A model generated the notes under the pieces. The model was not told the DNA's origin and ran no database searches. It was given only the letters and a program-made list of their open reading frames with translations. From an uncultured Opitutales bacterium (GTDB lineage: Bacteria; Verrucomicrobiota; Verrucomicrobiia; Opitutales; Seribacteraceae), in the NCBI GenBank assembly GCA_938091675.1, contig CALKMX010000013.1:1-62790 (forward strand): a DNA stretch of 62,790 nt, read 5' to 3'. The position numbers and the translations under genes were made by a program. Positions 9,063-18,529 of this stretch are shown piece by piece (within the stretch, counting starts at the first letter, position 1; each line of letters opens with the position of its first letter).

Positions 9063-10015
9063 GGAACTTGGTGCAACGCTTTTTGAATGGTGCGTAAATT
9101 ATGAGCCATCATTCCCTGCCAGGTGGCAGTGGAAAGTACCTCCTCATTTGGACCTAGGGCAGATTGATCTTCGGAGCCGAGAGCGTCAGAGAAGAGGGTG
9201 CCGCCAATTATGGAGCCGGTCTCACGGGCGATTTCCTTGAGAGCCTTTGGATTGACGCTGCTTTCGATAAAGAGGGCGGGTGAATTGTGCAGATCAATGA
9301 ACTCAACCAGGTTTGTCCGGTCGGCCAGTCCAGCTTCGGTCAGGGTATTGATTCCCTGAAGGGCTATCACCCGGATGCCAAAGTGATCACCAAAATATCG
9401 AAAGGCGTCGTGGCTGGTTATTAAAATCCGGGAAGCGGGGGGTATGGATTGGATGACCGATTTTCCCCAGCGGTCCATTTTCTCAACCGATTTTCTAAAC
9501 TTGAGAAAATTTGCATTAAACTCCGTGCTCTTTTCAGGAAGTAAACCGGACAATTCAGTGGTAAGCGATTGTCCGCACTGAATCCATAAATCTGGCGAAA
9601 ACCAAATATGGGGATCGGTTACTTGATCCTTATCCTCACCACTCAATAACTGATCATTGGCTAAGTTTGCACAGGGTGAAAAAGGAGGTCTTCGACTTAG
9701 CGTAGTATCCTTAAACACTCGGGCCATCTTCCCTTCGAGGGACAGTCCATGATAAACGATCAAGTCTGCGGTTTGCAAATGGGTTATGTCCTGTGCGGTT
9801 GCCCGGTAAGAGTGAGGGTCCACTCCCGCCTTCATCATTTGAATCACGGTGAGATGCTCCCCTCCGATTTGCCTGATAAGATCCGCTAAATGAGTGGTGG
9901 TTGCGACCACCACGGGCTTTTGCGGATCCTTTCTTATGGTGAAGTCGGATTTGCCACAACCGGCAATAAACCAACTGACCAGTAGCACGGGCATAACCAT
10001 GATGAATCTGTGCAT
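9059..10015 (-). CDS. Metal ABC transporter substrate-binding protein (ZnuA/TroA family)
   Basis: Lipoprotein signal SWFIAGCGKSD; PVVVATTTHLADLIRQIGGEH; GVDPHSYRAT; DPHIWFSPDLW; ITSHDAFRYFGDHFG. The ORF call to 10057 uses TTG; an ATG (MHRFIMVMPVLL) at 10015 is more plausible. Confidence 0.94.
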   Translation of the reverse strand: MHRFIMVMPVLLVSWFIAGCGKSDFTIRKDPQKPVVVATTTHLADLIRQIGGEHLTVIQMMKAGVDPHSYRATAQDITHLQTADLIVYHGLSLEGKMARVFKDTTLSRRPPFSPCANLANDQLLSGEDKDQVTDPHIWFSPDLWIQCGQSLTTELSGLLPEKSTEFNANFLKFRKSVEKMDRWGKSVIQSIPPASRILITSHDAFRYFGDHFGIRVIALQGINTLTEAGLADRTNLVEFIDLHNSPALFIESSVNPKALKEIARETGSIIGGTLFSDALGSEDQSALGPNEEVLSTATWQGMMAHNLRTIQKALHQVP

Positions 10016-10042
10016 CTTAATTTTCGGCAAGTAAAATTTATA

Positions 10043-10060
10043 ACTTTGATTAATCAAAGT
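10043..10060. promoter_or_regulatory. Perfect 18-bp palindrome ACTTTGATTAATCAAAGT; candidate DtxR/MntR operator
   Basis: Exact inverted repeat lying in the divergent intergenic region between the metal-binding protein gene and the DtxR-family regulator gene. Confidence 0.7.
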
Positions 10061-10107
10061 ATAACTTTATATGCTTGAAAAAGAAGGGGGTCAAGAACAG
10101 CTTAGGA

Positions 10108-10782
10108 ATGTTTTTAAATATCATGCCAAGTTCAACCGTAGAGAATTACTTGAAGCAAATCCTGGTCGAGTCGGTTCAGGCAGGATCACCGGAAGTGGCG
10201 ATGGGGAAGGTTGCGGAGTGCTTACAAGTCACTGCGGGAACGGCCACCACCATGGTGAAAAATCTCCAGAAAAAAGGATGGGTGAATTACCGGCCCCGAA
10301 AAGGGGTTAAGTTAACTGCTGCCGGTCGCAAGCTGGGTATGAGTATGTTACGGAGACATCGTTTGTTGGAGACATTTTTGGTGGAAACCCTGGGGCTTGA
10401 CTGGGGAGAGATACACGATGAGGCAGAGGAACTGGAGCATGCCATTTCGGAAAAAGTGCTTGAGAAATTGGATGAATTCCTTGGTCGTCCAAGTCATGAT
10501 CCGCATGGAGATCCGATCCCCACAAAACGCGGTGCGATGCCCAGTGCATCTAACCGTACTTTACTCGATTGCGAGACGGGAGACTTTGTGCGGATTGAAT
10601 CTATCCAGGATCAGGGAAAAGAGTTTTTACAGTTTGCCCGAAACAAAAAATTGATTCCCGGTAAAAAGATCGAAGTCATGCAAAACGATCGAATTGCTGA
10701 TTCAATGGAACTAAAAGTTGAGGGTAAGACTCTTCTTACTTTAGGTTCCAAAACCGCCGAGAAAATAAGTATTCGTTCCTAG
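10108..10782 (+). CDS. DtxR/MntR-family metal-dependent transcriptional regulator
   Basis: SSTVENYLKQILVE...VAMGKVAECLQVTAGTATTMVKNLQKKGWV HTH; HRLLETFLVETLGLDWGEIHDEAEELEHAIS; DPHGDPIP; C-terminal FeoA/SH3-like part. Start uncertain (10075 TTG, 10108 or 10123 ATG). Confidence 0.93.
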   Translation: MFLNIMPSSTVENYLKQILVESVQAGSPEVAMGKVAECLQVTAGTATTMVKNLQKKGWVNYRPRKGVKLTAAGRKLGMSMLRRHRLLETFLVETLGLDWGEIHDEAEELEHAISEKVLEKLDEFLGRPSHDPHGDPIPTKRGAMPSASNRTLLDCETGDFVRIESIQDQGKEFLQFARNKKLIPGKKIEVMQNDRIADSMELKVEGKTLLTLGSKTAEKISIRS

Positions 10783-10881
10783 CCCCATCGTTGAATCCGT
10801 AAAAAAAGAGGTTGCCCCCAAAGTGAGTATTTTGTGAAACAAACCATCCCTAGTAATTGATAACCCCTATAATTAAACACT

Positions 10882-11925
10882 ATGCCAAGATCTGTCACTC
10901 TATTCACCGGTCAGTGGGCCGACCTTTCGCTCCCTGACCTCGCTGCCAAAGCATCCCAAATGGGCTATGATGGTCTTGAACTAGCCTGTTGGGGGGATCA
11001 TTTCGATGTGGATAAAGCTGCGGTCTCCAAAAAATATTGTCAGGAAAGGTGGGAAATTCTTAGCGATCATGGACTGACCGCTTTTGCCGTATCAAGCCAC
11101 TTGGTTGGCCAAGCGGTGTGCGACCTCATTGACGAGCGTCACAAAGCCATCTTGCCTGCGGATGTTTGGGGTGAGGGCGACCCTGAAAAAGTGAGAAAGC
11201 GTGCGGCCAAGAAATTGGCCAAGACTGCCAAGGCATGCCGGAATTTTATCAATGCCAAGCCAGGAAGAGGAAAGAAGGATGATTTTCCTGCAGTCGTTAA
11301 TGGGTTCACCGGTTCGAGTATCTGGCATTCGATCTATGCCTTTCCTCCCACCGATCAGGCATATTGGGACAAGGGATTTGAGGATTTCGCCAGGCGTTTT
11401 GGGCCGATCCTTAACGAGTTTGAAAAACAAAAAGTAAATTTTGCCCTGGAGGTGCACCCGACTGAGATTGCTTTTGATATTGCCAGTGCCCAGCGGGCAA
11501 TCGAGGCGGTCAAAGGGCACAAGCGTTTTGGTTTCAACTATGATCCATCCCACCTCGGGTACCAGGGCGTGGATTATGTTAAATTCATCCGTACTTTCTC
11601 AGACCGGATTTATCATGCCCACATGAAGGATGCCTGGTGGGGACACGGGGATGGGTCTGTGGGAGTTTTTGGTGGGCATACGACCTTTGCTGATCCCCGC
11701 CGTTTTTGGGATTTCCGTTCCATTGGCAGGGGCGATGTGAATTTTGAGGAAATCATCATCGCATTAAATGATATCGGTTATGCCGGTCCGCTCTCGGTGG
11801 AGTGGGAAGATAGCCGGATGGACCGTTTCCATGGGGCGGAGGAGTCCTGTGCATTTGTTAAAAAACTCGACTTTAAGCCCAACGAGATGGCCTTTGATTC
11901 GGCATTCGACAAGGAAAACCAGTAA
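10882..11925 (+). CDS. Sugar phosphate isomerase/epimerase (xylose isomerase-like TIM barrel)
   Basis: [58 protein letters not shown]. Confidence 0.9.
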   Translation: MPRSVTLFTGQWADLSLPDLAAKASQMGYDGLELACWGDHFDVDKAAVSKKYCQERWEILSDHGLTAFAVSSHLVGQAVCDLIDERHKAILPADVWGEGDPEKVRKRAAKKLAKTAKACRNFINAKPGRGKKDDFPAVVNGFTGSSIWHSIYAFPPTDQAYWDKGFEDFARRFGPILNEFEKQKVNFALEVHPTEIAFDIASAQRAIEAVKGHKRFGFNYDPSHLGYQGVDYVKFIRTFSDRIYHAHMKDAWWGHGDGSVGVFGGHTTFADPRRFWDFRSIGRGDVNFEEIIIALNDIGYAGPLSVEWEDSRMDRFHGAEESCAFVKKLDFKPNEMAFDSAFDKENQ

Positions 11926-11938
11926 ATAGGAAGAGCAG

Positions 11939-13108
11939 ATGAAAAATAGAAAACTTCGAATGGGCATGGTCGGTGGAGGCCGTGGAGCTTTTATTGGAGG
12001 TGTGCACCGCCGGGCCGCTGCCCTGGATGGGCAGATCGAATTGGTCGCAGGAGCCTTCTCCTCGGACCCCAAGAAATCCACGCTTTCCGGAAAGGATTTC
12101 TTTATTGATCCATCGAGGGTCTATGCCTCCTACCAAGAGATGGCAAAAAAGGAGAGTGCATTACCCCTTGGAGAAAGAGTTGATTTTGTTTCGATTGTGG
12201 TTCGTAATCACTTGCACTTTGAGGTGGCGAAAACTTTTCTTGAGGCTGGAATCAATGTAATTTGCGATAAGCCTGCCACCTTCACTCTGTCCGAGGCGAG
12301 AGAGCTCAAAAAGATTATCACCAAGAGCAAAAAAGTTTTTGCCCTTACCCATAATTATACTGGCTATCCCATGGTCAAGCTTGCCCGGCAGATGGTAAGA
12401 AAGGGAGAGCTTGGTAAAATCATCAAGGTGGTCTGTGAATACCCCCAGGGCTATGCCATCACCGCTTTGACCGGGGAGGACAAATCCATTGCCAATTGGC
12501 GGGCGGATCCCAAGGTGGCCGGCATTTCAAACTGTATGGGCGATATTGGCACGCATGCCGAGAATCTGGTGCACTACATCAGTGGCTTGGAAATTGATTC
12601 TCTTTGTGCCGATCTTTCCGTCAATATACCCGGCAGAAAACTGGACGATGATGGAAATGTCCTGGTGCGGTTCAAAGGGGGTGCCCGGGGGATCATCTAT
12701 GCATCCCAGGTATCCAATGGGGATGAAAACAATTTAAATATCCGGGTATATGGGACCAAGAAGTCGCTCGAGTGGCATCAGGAAGAACCCAACGATCTGA
12801 TCGTTAAGGATGCCCGTGAACCCCGACAGGTTTATCGCCGCGGTAATGGATATGTCACGGGCGCAGCTGCGGATCATACCCGTATTCCTTTTGGACATCC
12901 GGAAGGATTTATCGAAGCCTTTGCCAATGTCTACAATTCTGCAGCGGTTGCAATCCGTGATGAAATCGATGGCAAATTTCCCCGAAAATCGGGCTACGAC
13001 TATCCGGATATCCGCGATGGAATCATTGGTATGGCTTTTATTGAGACCGTGGTGAAGAGTTCAACATCCAAACAAAAATGGGTAAAATTTCCCGCCATCC
13101 CCAAATAA
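11939..13108 (+). CDS. Gfo/Idh/MocA family oxidoreductase
   Basis: GMVGGGRGAFIGGVHRRAA nucleotide-binding motif; INVICDKPATFTLSEA (EKP-like) motif. Confidence 0.92.
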   Translation: MKNRKLRMGMVGGGRGAFIGGVHRRAAALDGQIELVAGAFSSDPKKSTLSGKDFFIDPSRVYASYQEMAKKESALPLGERVDFVSIVVRNHLHFEVAKTFLEAGINVICDKPATFTLSEARELKKIITKSKKVFALTHNYTGYPMVKLARQMVRKGELGKIIKVVCEYPQGYAITALTGEDKSIANWRADPKVAGISNCMGDIGTHAENLVHYISGLEIDSLCADLSVNIPGRKLDDDGNVLVRFKGGARGIIYASQVSNGDENNLNIRVYGTKKSLEWHQEEPNDLIVKDAREPRQVYRRGNGYVTGAAADHTRIPFGHPEGFIEAFANVYNSAAVAIRDEIDGKFPRKSGYDYPDIRDGIIGMAFIETVVKSSTSKQKWVKFPAIPK

Positions 13109-13130
13109 CCAATAGCTAAATTTTATTTCA

Positions 13131-14216
13131 ATGAGTCAAAAAATAGGAATTATCGGGGCAGGAGGAATGCTGCAGTATCATGCTCCCGGATTTAAAGCGG
13201 GTGGGGCAGAGATTGTGGCGATCTGTGATATGAACGAGGAGGCTGCGGGAAAAGCGGCCAAAGCCTACGGGGCAGAGCATGTCTTCTCCGATTCCCAAAA
13301 GATGTTGGATCAATTGACCGATTTGGATGCCATTAGTATCATAACCCCGAACCGTACCCACAAGCCACTTGCGATTCAGGCCTTGCAAGCGGGCAAGCAT
13401 GTCTTCTGTGAAAAACCACCTGCTTTGAACGCGGCGGAAGTAGCGGAAATGAAAGTTGCTGCGGAAAAATCGGGCAAAACCCTGATGTTCAATTTCAATA
13501 ACCGGGCCCGTCCGGAATCTTATGCCATGCGAAAGTATTTAGAGGCTGGAGAGATTGGCACAATCAACTCGGCTCAGGCAAAGTGGATAAGGCGAACCGG
13601 AATTCCCGGTTTTGGTGGCTGGTTTACCAATCAGGCCCAATCAGGGGGTGGTCCCTTAATTGATCTTTTGCACATGATTGATTTGGCCTTGTTTTACATG
13701 GACTACCCAGAGCCCAGCCATGTACTTGCTCAGACCTTTGATAATTTTATTCAGGATAAAGGATTTAAAGGACCGTGGGGAATTCCAGATGTGGCTGATG
13801 GAGTGACTGATGTCGAAAGTGCTACCCATGGCTTTGTGCGGTTTAAAAGCGGTCAGGTCTTGAGTTTTCAGGTTTCGTGGGCGGAGATGAATAAGCGGGA
13901 AGAAGTCTCGGTGACTTATCAGGGTACCAAGGCAGGAGGCATGGTACGCCGCTTATTTGGTAGAGACGGCATAGATGCCACCGCGATTGATGATTGCGAA
14001 CTCTACTTCCAGGAGCATGGCCGTTCAGTGAACCGGTCCATCGTGGTGGAGGAATGTGAAGATATGGGCAGAATTCGATCTGCCCAAAATTTCGCCCTCA
14101 CGCTTGAGGGAAAAGAGGCCCCCCTGAACACCCCGGACCAAGCCCTAGCGTTAATGAAAATTATCGATGCAACTTATGAGTCTGCCCGAACCGGTAAGCC
14201 AGTTGAGATTTGCTAA
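13131..14216 (+). CDS. Gfo/Idh/MocA family oxidoreductase
   Basis: IGIIGAGGMLQYHAPGF; ISIITPNRTHKPLAIQALQAGKHVFCEKPPALNAAE. Confidence 0.94.
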   Translation: MSQKIGIIGAGGMLQYHAPGFKAGGAEIVAICDMNEEAAGKAAKAYGAEHVFSDSQKMLDQLTDLDAISIITPNRTHKPLAIQALQAGKHVFCEKPPALNAAEVAEMKVAAEKSGKTLMFNFNNRARPESYAMRKYLEAGEIGTINSAQAKWIRRTGIPGFGGWFTNQAQSGGGPLIDLLHMIDLALFYMDYPEPSHVLAQTFDNFIQDKGFKGPWGIPDVADGVTDVESATHGFVRFKSGQVLSFQVSWAEMNKREEVSVTYQGTKAGGMVRRLFGRDGIDATAIDDCELYFQEHGRSVNRSIVVEECEDMGRIRSAQNFALTLEGKEAPLNTPDQALALMKIIDATYESARTGKPVEIC

Positions 14217-14277
14217 GTACCTATCCTCTACTGAGCTTGCCAATTGATTGTAGTTACTTCATGATTCATTTTTTTCT

Positions 14278-14571
14278 ATGAGCAAACAGTACAATAAATT
14301 AATCAAGCGCCGTCGTCGTGCTGCTTACCTAGCCCGTCGTAAAAAGGCACTTGCTGAGTCCGCCCCCAAAAAAGCTGCCCCCAAGGCACGGCCAGCCAAA
14401 AGAGTCTCCAAGTCCGTTCCCAAAAAACCTGCCGTTCAGGAAGAGCCAAGCAGTGCAGCCGCTGAAGTGAAATCTTCCGATAAGGCAACCGCTGCGGATG
14501 TCCTTGGGCCAGATTCTGGTTCACCAGAAGCAGTTGAAACCCAAGAGGCACCTGCTGCTTCTGAAGAGTAA
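14278..14571 (+). CDS. Small basic Lys/Arg/Ala-rich protein, unknown function
   Basis: MSKQYNKLIKRRRRAAYLARRKKALAE...KKAAPKARPAKR, then acidic tail; start codon downstream of a plausible intergenic region. Confidence 0.6.
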   Translation: MSKQYNKLIKRRRRAAYLARRKKALAESAPKKAAPKARPAKRVSKSVPKKPAVQEEPSSAAAEVKSSDKATAADVLGPDSGSPEAVETQEAPAASEE

Positions 14572-14584
14572 TCCAATTGCTCAA

Positions 14585-15064
14585 ATGGTTTCGTGGGGGA
14601 CTATTTCCCCGCTCTTACTTCTTGTCTTTTGCTTCTTATCTTTTGCCCATCCATTATGGGCTAAAATAGAGTTGGAAGTACGCAACAAGTCCTACTTTTC
14701 CACTCGGGACTTTAAACGCATACCAGAGTTTTTTAGCGGTCAGGAATATGAAGGCTGGAAAGTCTATTGTCGTTCTGACCGAAACCATCGTGATGGATTT
14801 TACTTTGTGGTTAAGGTAAATGGTTCAGACCAAGGTTTATCTGAAAATGCATACTGGGTTTTAGATTGGATTACCTCATTGGATCCAGTTGCCCAAACGG
14901 TTAAGATACCTATTGAAAATCCGAAAATTTTTGGGAAGGAAGTTTTTATCGGCCTGACTGGGGATGATTGGCCAGACAAATCGGTCCAGCCACTTGCCTG
15001 GCGACTTAGGTTAATGGATGGAAAAGATGCTTTGATTGCCAAGAGCCAGAGTTTTCTGTGGTAA
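14585..15064 (+). CDS. Secreted protein of unknown function
   Basis: Signal peptide at in-frame ATG 14585 (MVSWGTISPLLLLVFCFLSFAHPLWA); ORF call starts further upstream inside the preceding gene. Confidence 0.65.
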   Translation: MVSWGTISPLLLLVFCFLSFAHPLWAKIELEVRNKSYFSTRDFKRIPEFFSGQEYEGWKVYCRSDRNHRDGFYFVVKVNGSDQGLSENAYWVLDWITSLDPVAQTVKIPIENPKIFGKEVFIGLTGDDWPDKSVQPLAWRLRLMDGKDALIAKSQSFLW

Positions 15065-15082
15065 AGTTTTTACCTAATACCA

Positions 15083-15970
15083 ATGACAGGGAAATGGATT
15101 CCACTTGGTCCGAAGAACGCAATTTGTCTCACCGGTATCAATGAGTCGTTAGTCGGCGGGCAAAGCTTTTCCTGGACATCACAAAGCGAAAATCAATGGA
15201 TTGGAGTGGTTAATGGTTCCCTCGTTCAGTTGAGGTGGGTATCGGGACAGTTAGAATGGCGGACTTCCGCCAACTCGCGGATAAGCGAAAAGGAAATGTT
15301 GCATTACTTATGGCTGGATGAGACTTATCTGGAAGCGGTCGATTCCTTGCCTTGGAGAAGCGATGGTATCTTGAGCCGTGCAATCAAAGAGTTTCCAGGA
15401 TTAAGAATACTCCGCCAGCCCCTTGATGAAACCTTGCTGGTTTTTCTTCTAAGCTCTGCCAAGAGCATCCCTCAAATTAAACAACTTAAGGAAAAGATTT
15501 ATCATTTACTCGGGGAAGAAGTGGGTGAGGGTATTCATGCATTTCCCGGCTGGAACCGGCTGAAAAAATTAACCCAATTGGAAGCGAGAAAACTGGGAAC
15601 GGGATACCGGGCAAAATTCCTTGTTGGAACAGCTGAGTTTCTCGGAGAAAACCCGAATTTTTTGGATGAACTCAGGTACATTCCATACCAGGAAGCCAAA
15701 CTTAGGCTGATGAACCTTCCGGGGGTCGGACCTAAAGTGGCGGATTGTGTGCTCTTATTTGGCGGGGAGAAACCGGAAGCTTTTCCGATCGATACATGGA
15801 TCCTCCAATCGTTGGAAAAACAGTATGGAATGAAAGCATGGAAAATTTCACAAATGGAAGAATTTGCCAGGATACATTTTGGTAAATATGCGGGACTGGC
15901 TCAGCAGTTTCTTTTCTCCTACCAAAGGCACTTTTCCAAAACGGAGGATGCCGAATGGACAAAAAAGTAA
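15083..15970 (+). CDS. 8-oxoguanine DNA glycosylase, OGG1-type (OGG_N + HhH-GPD)
   Basis: LMNLPGVGPKVADCVLLFGGEKPEAFPIDTWIL matches the HhH-GPD motif with catalytic K and D; QSFSWTSQSENQWIGVV N-terminal domain. Confidence 0.9.
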   Translation: MTGKWIPLGPKNAICLTGINESLVGGQSFSWTSQSENQWIGVVNGSLVQLRWVSGQLEWRTSANSRISEKEMLHYLWLDETYLEAVDSLPWRSDGILSRAIKEFPGLRILRQPLDETLLVFLLSSAKSIPQIKQLKEKIYHLLGEEVGEGIHAFPGWNRLKKLTQLEARKLGTGYRAKFLVGTAEFLGENPNFLDELRYIPYQEAKLRLMNLPGVGPKVADCVLLFGGEKPEAFPIDTWILQSLEKQYGMKAWKISQMEEFARIHFGKYAGLAQQFLFSYQRHFSKTEDAEWTKK

Positions 15971-16031
15971 CAATGTGCTTTTCAATCTAACCGAGTGGCA
16001 CAAGACTTGCCCTGAATTTTTTAAAAAGTAG

Positions 16032-17486
16032 ATGAGCTTACCCAACCAATTCCAAGGTTACACCGTTGAACATTTTTTTGATGAAATGTTTTTGGATAGA
16101 GAATGCTTGCAGACCCGGGCTCATTACGAAAAAATTTTTCACCGGTTTGATCGTTTAACAGAAGAGGAAATTTCAGAAAGGCGCCAACAGGCAGATGCCT
16201 CATTCCTTGAGCATGGAATCACTTTTACTGTTTATGGTGATGAAGGGGGAACAGAGAGGATTTTTCCTTTTGATCTGATACCCAGGGTAATTCCAGAAAG
16301 TGAATGGACGGTCATTGAGAATGGGTTGCGGCAGCGCATTCTCGCCCTAAACTTATTTCTCAACGACATTTATCACGGCAGGAAAATAATCAAGGACGGG
16401 GTTATACCTGAGGAAATGGTTAATTCCTCGAAAAACTTCCGACCGGAAATGGTCGGCTTTGATCCACCCCAGCAAATTTACGCCCATATTTGCGGAACAG
16501 ACTTAATCCGAGATGACCAGGGAAATTATCTGGTCTTGGAGGACAATGCACGCTGCCCATCTGGAGCCTCCTATCTTTTGGAAAACCGCCAGATTATGAA
16601 GAGGGCATTTCCCCAGACATTTGGCGGAATGTCAGTGCGCCCAGTCGAGGCATATCCGGATTTATTGTTGCGCACATTAGAGCATTTATCTCCCCGTAAA
16701 TCTCAAAAGCCTGTATGTGTGTTGTTAACGCCAGGGGTTTACAACAGTGCCTATTTTGAACACACCTTTTTGGCCCGGCAAATGGGCATTGAAATTGTAG
16801 AAGGCAAAGACCTGATCTCAATTGACTCCTGTATTTACATGCGGACAACCAGAGGACTGGTACAAGTTGATGTGATTTATCGGAGGCTGGATGATGACTT
16901 TCTTGATCCCATGGTATTTAGATCAGAGTCTATGCTGGGGGTTGCCGGCTTGATGGAGGCCTACCTTAAAGGGAATGTGGCTTTGGCAAATGCGGTGGGT
17001 ACGGGAGTTGCGGATGACAAAGTTACCTATGCTTATGTTCCAGAGATGATCAAATATTACCTGGACCAAGAACCGATTTTGCCCAATGTGCCCACTTATT
17101 TGTGCTGGAAGGATTGCGACCGTGCTTATGTTTTGGATAACTTGGAAAACTTAGTGGTAAAAGCAGCCAATGAGTCTGGGGGATACGGTATGCTAATAGG
17201 TAATCAGTCAACAGCCAAGGAGAGAGAAGAGTTCACCAGGCTGATCAAGGCATATCCCCGCGAATACATTGCCCAGCCAATTGTTTCCCTTTCTCGGCAT
17301 CCAACCTTTTGCGAAGAGGGAATTGCCGGAAGGCATGTGGACTTGCGCCCGTTTATTTTATATGGCGAAGATGTTGAAATTGTGCCCGGTGGATTGACCC
17401 GTGTAGCACTAAAAAAGGGTTCTCTGGTCGTTAATTCCTCTCAAGGAGGAGGAAGCAAGGATACCTGGGTTTTAAGGGAATTTTAG
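16032..17486 (+). CDS. Circularly permuted ATP-grasp protein (DUF404/DUF407 type)
   Basis: [73 protein letters not shown]. Confidence 0.93.
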   Translation: MSLPNQFQGYTVEHFFDEMFLDRECLQTRAHYEKIFHRFDRLTEEEISERRQQADASFLEHGITFTVYGDEGGTERIFPFDLIPRVIPESEWTVIENGLRQRILALNLFLNDIYHGRKIIKDGVIPEEMVNSSKNFRPEMVGFDPPQQIYAHICGTDLIRDDQGNYLVLEDNARCPSGASYLLENRQIMKRAFPQTFGGMSVRPVEAYPDLLLRTLEHLSPRKSQKPVCVLLTPGVYNSAYFEHTFLARQMGIEIVEGKDLISIDSCIYMRTTRGLVQVDVIYRRLDDDFLDPMVFRSESMLGVAGLMEAYLKGNVALANAVGTGVADDKVTYAYVPEMIKYYLDQEPILPNVPTYLCWKDCDRAYVLDNLENLVVKAANESGGYGMLIGNQSTAKEREEFTRLIKAYPREYIAQPIVSLSRHPTFCEEGIAGRHVDLRPFILYGEDVEIVPGGLTRVALKKGSLVVNSSQGGGSKDTWVLREF

Positions 17487-17489
17487 GCA

Positions 17490-18476
17490 ATGCTTTCCCG
17501 GGTGGCAGATAATTTATACTGGATGAGCCGTTACATCGAAAGGGCGGATGGAATGGCCCGCATGATTCAAGTTCATCAAAATCAGGCATTAGAATATGTT
17601 CAAAACGATCAACAATTGAAAGAGTTCTGGCAACCGGTTCTTCAATCCATCTGTGCGGAACAGGTTCATCCAGAAAGTGATGCATTTCAAAAAATTGGTA
17701 AGGTATTAATCTTTTCTGAATCCTATCCAAATTCGATTATTTCCTGCCTATTTCTTGCCCGAGAAAATGCCCGTATGGTCAGGGATCAATTATCTGAGGA
17801 ACTTTGGTTGGAGCTTAACAACATATACCTGTTTTTTCGTAATGGTGATGCCTTGGATCTCTTCAATCAAGGGTCTGATCTTTTACTGGATAGAATAACC
17901 CGCTTTTCCTTGGTTTTTCAGGGACTGGCAGATGCAACTGTGCCACACAGTGAGGGCTGGAGATTTCTTTCGCTGGGAAAATATCTCGAACGGGCAGATC
18001 AAACCAGCCGGATGATCGATACCTTAAACCTAAGAATCAAGGAACCCACCCGGGCGGATTTGATGTCGGTTTTACGTTGTTGCATTGCCCTGTCTGCATT
18101 CCGGCAACAATTTCGTGGAAATCTTTCGCTTCAGAATGTAGCAAGTTTTCTGCTCTTTTCTGAAGATTTTCCCAGATCGATCCGGTTTTGTATCCGGACG
18201 ATTGATCATAGTCTGCACACCCTATCTGGTGTGCCCACAGGAACATTTTCCAACGAGGCCGAAAGGCTCACCGGTTCTACCCTGGCAATGGTTAATTTTA
18301 CGGATTGGAACCAGGTGCAATCGAAGGGCTTGCACGAAACCTTGGACGAATTGCAGACTACCCTGATTGAAATAGGACAGCGGATTTTTGAGACTTATGT
18401 GCTGCTCCCCTCAGAGATTAAAAGCCTAGGCGAACGAAGTTCTGCCAACTTTACCCAAGCGCAACAACAGCAGTGA
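17490..18476 (+). CDS. Alpha-E domain-containing protein (DUF403)
   Basis: MLSRVADNLYWMSRYIERADGMARMIQVHQ; ENARMVRDQLSEELW; LGKYLERADQTSRMID. Confidence 0.94.
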   Translation: MLSRVADNLYWMSRYIERADGMARMIQVHQNQALEYVQNDQQLKEFWQPVLQSICAEQVHPESDAFQKIGKVLIFSESYPNSIISCLFLARENARMVRDQLSEELWLELNNIYLFFRNGDALDLFNQGSDLLLDRITRFSLVFQGLADATVPHSEGWRFLSLGKYLERADQTSRMIDTLNLRIKEPTRADLMSVLRCCIALSAFRQQFRGNLSLQNVASFLLFSEDFPRSIRFCIRTIDHSLHTLSGVPTGTFSNEAERLTGSTLAMVNFTDWNQVQSKGLHETLDELQTTLIEIGQRIFETYVLLPSEIKSLGERSSANFTQAQQQQ

Positions 18477-18529
18477 TTTCTTTGGGAAATCTCTATGTTT
18501 TGGGCTAGGAATACCCGTTGATTCGAATT

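Noticed and set aside
10868-10873. TATAAT -10-like box just upstream of the 10882 ATG
   Set aside because: Only 8 bp from the start codon and no matching -35 at proper spacing; too weak to annotate.
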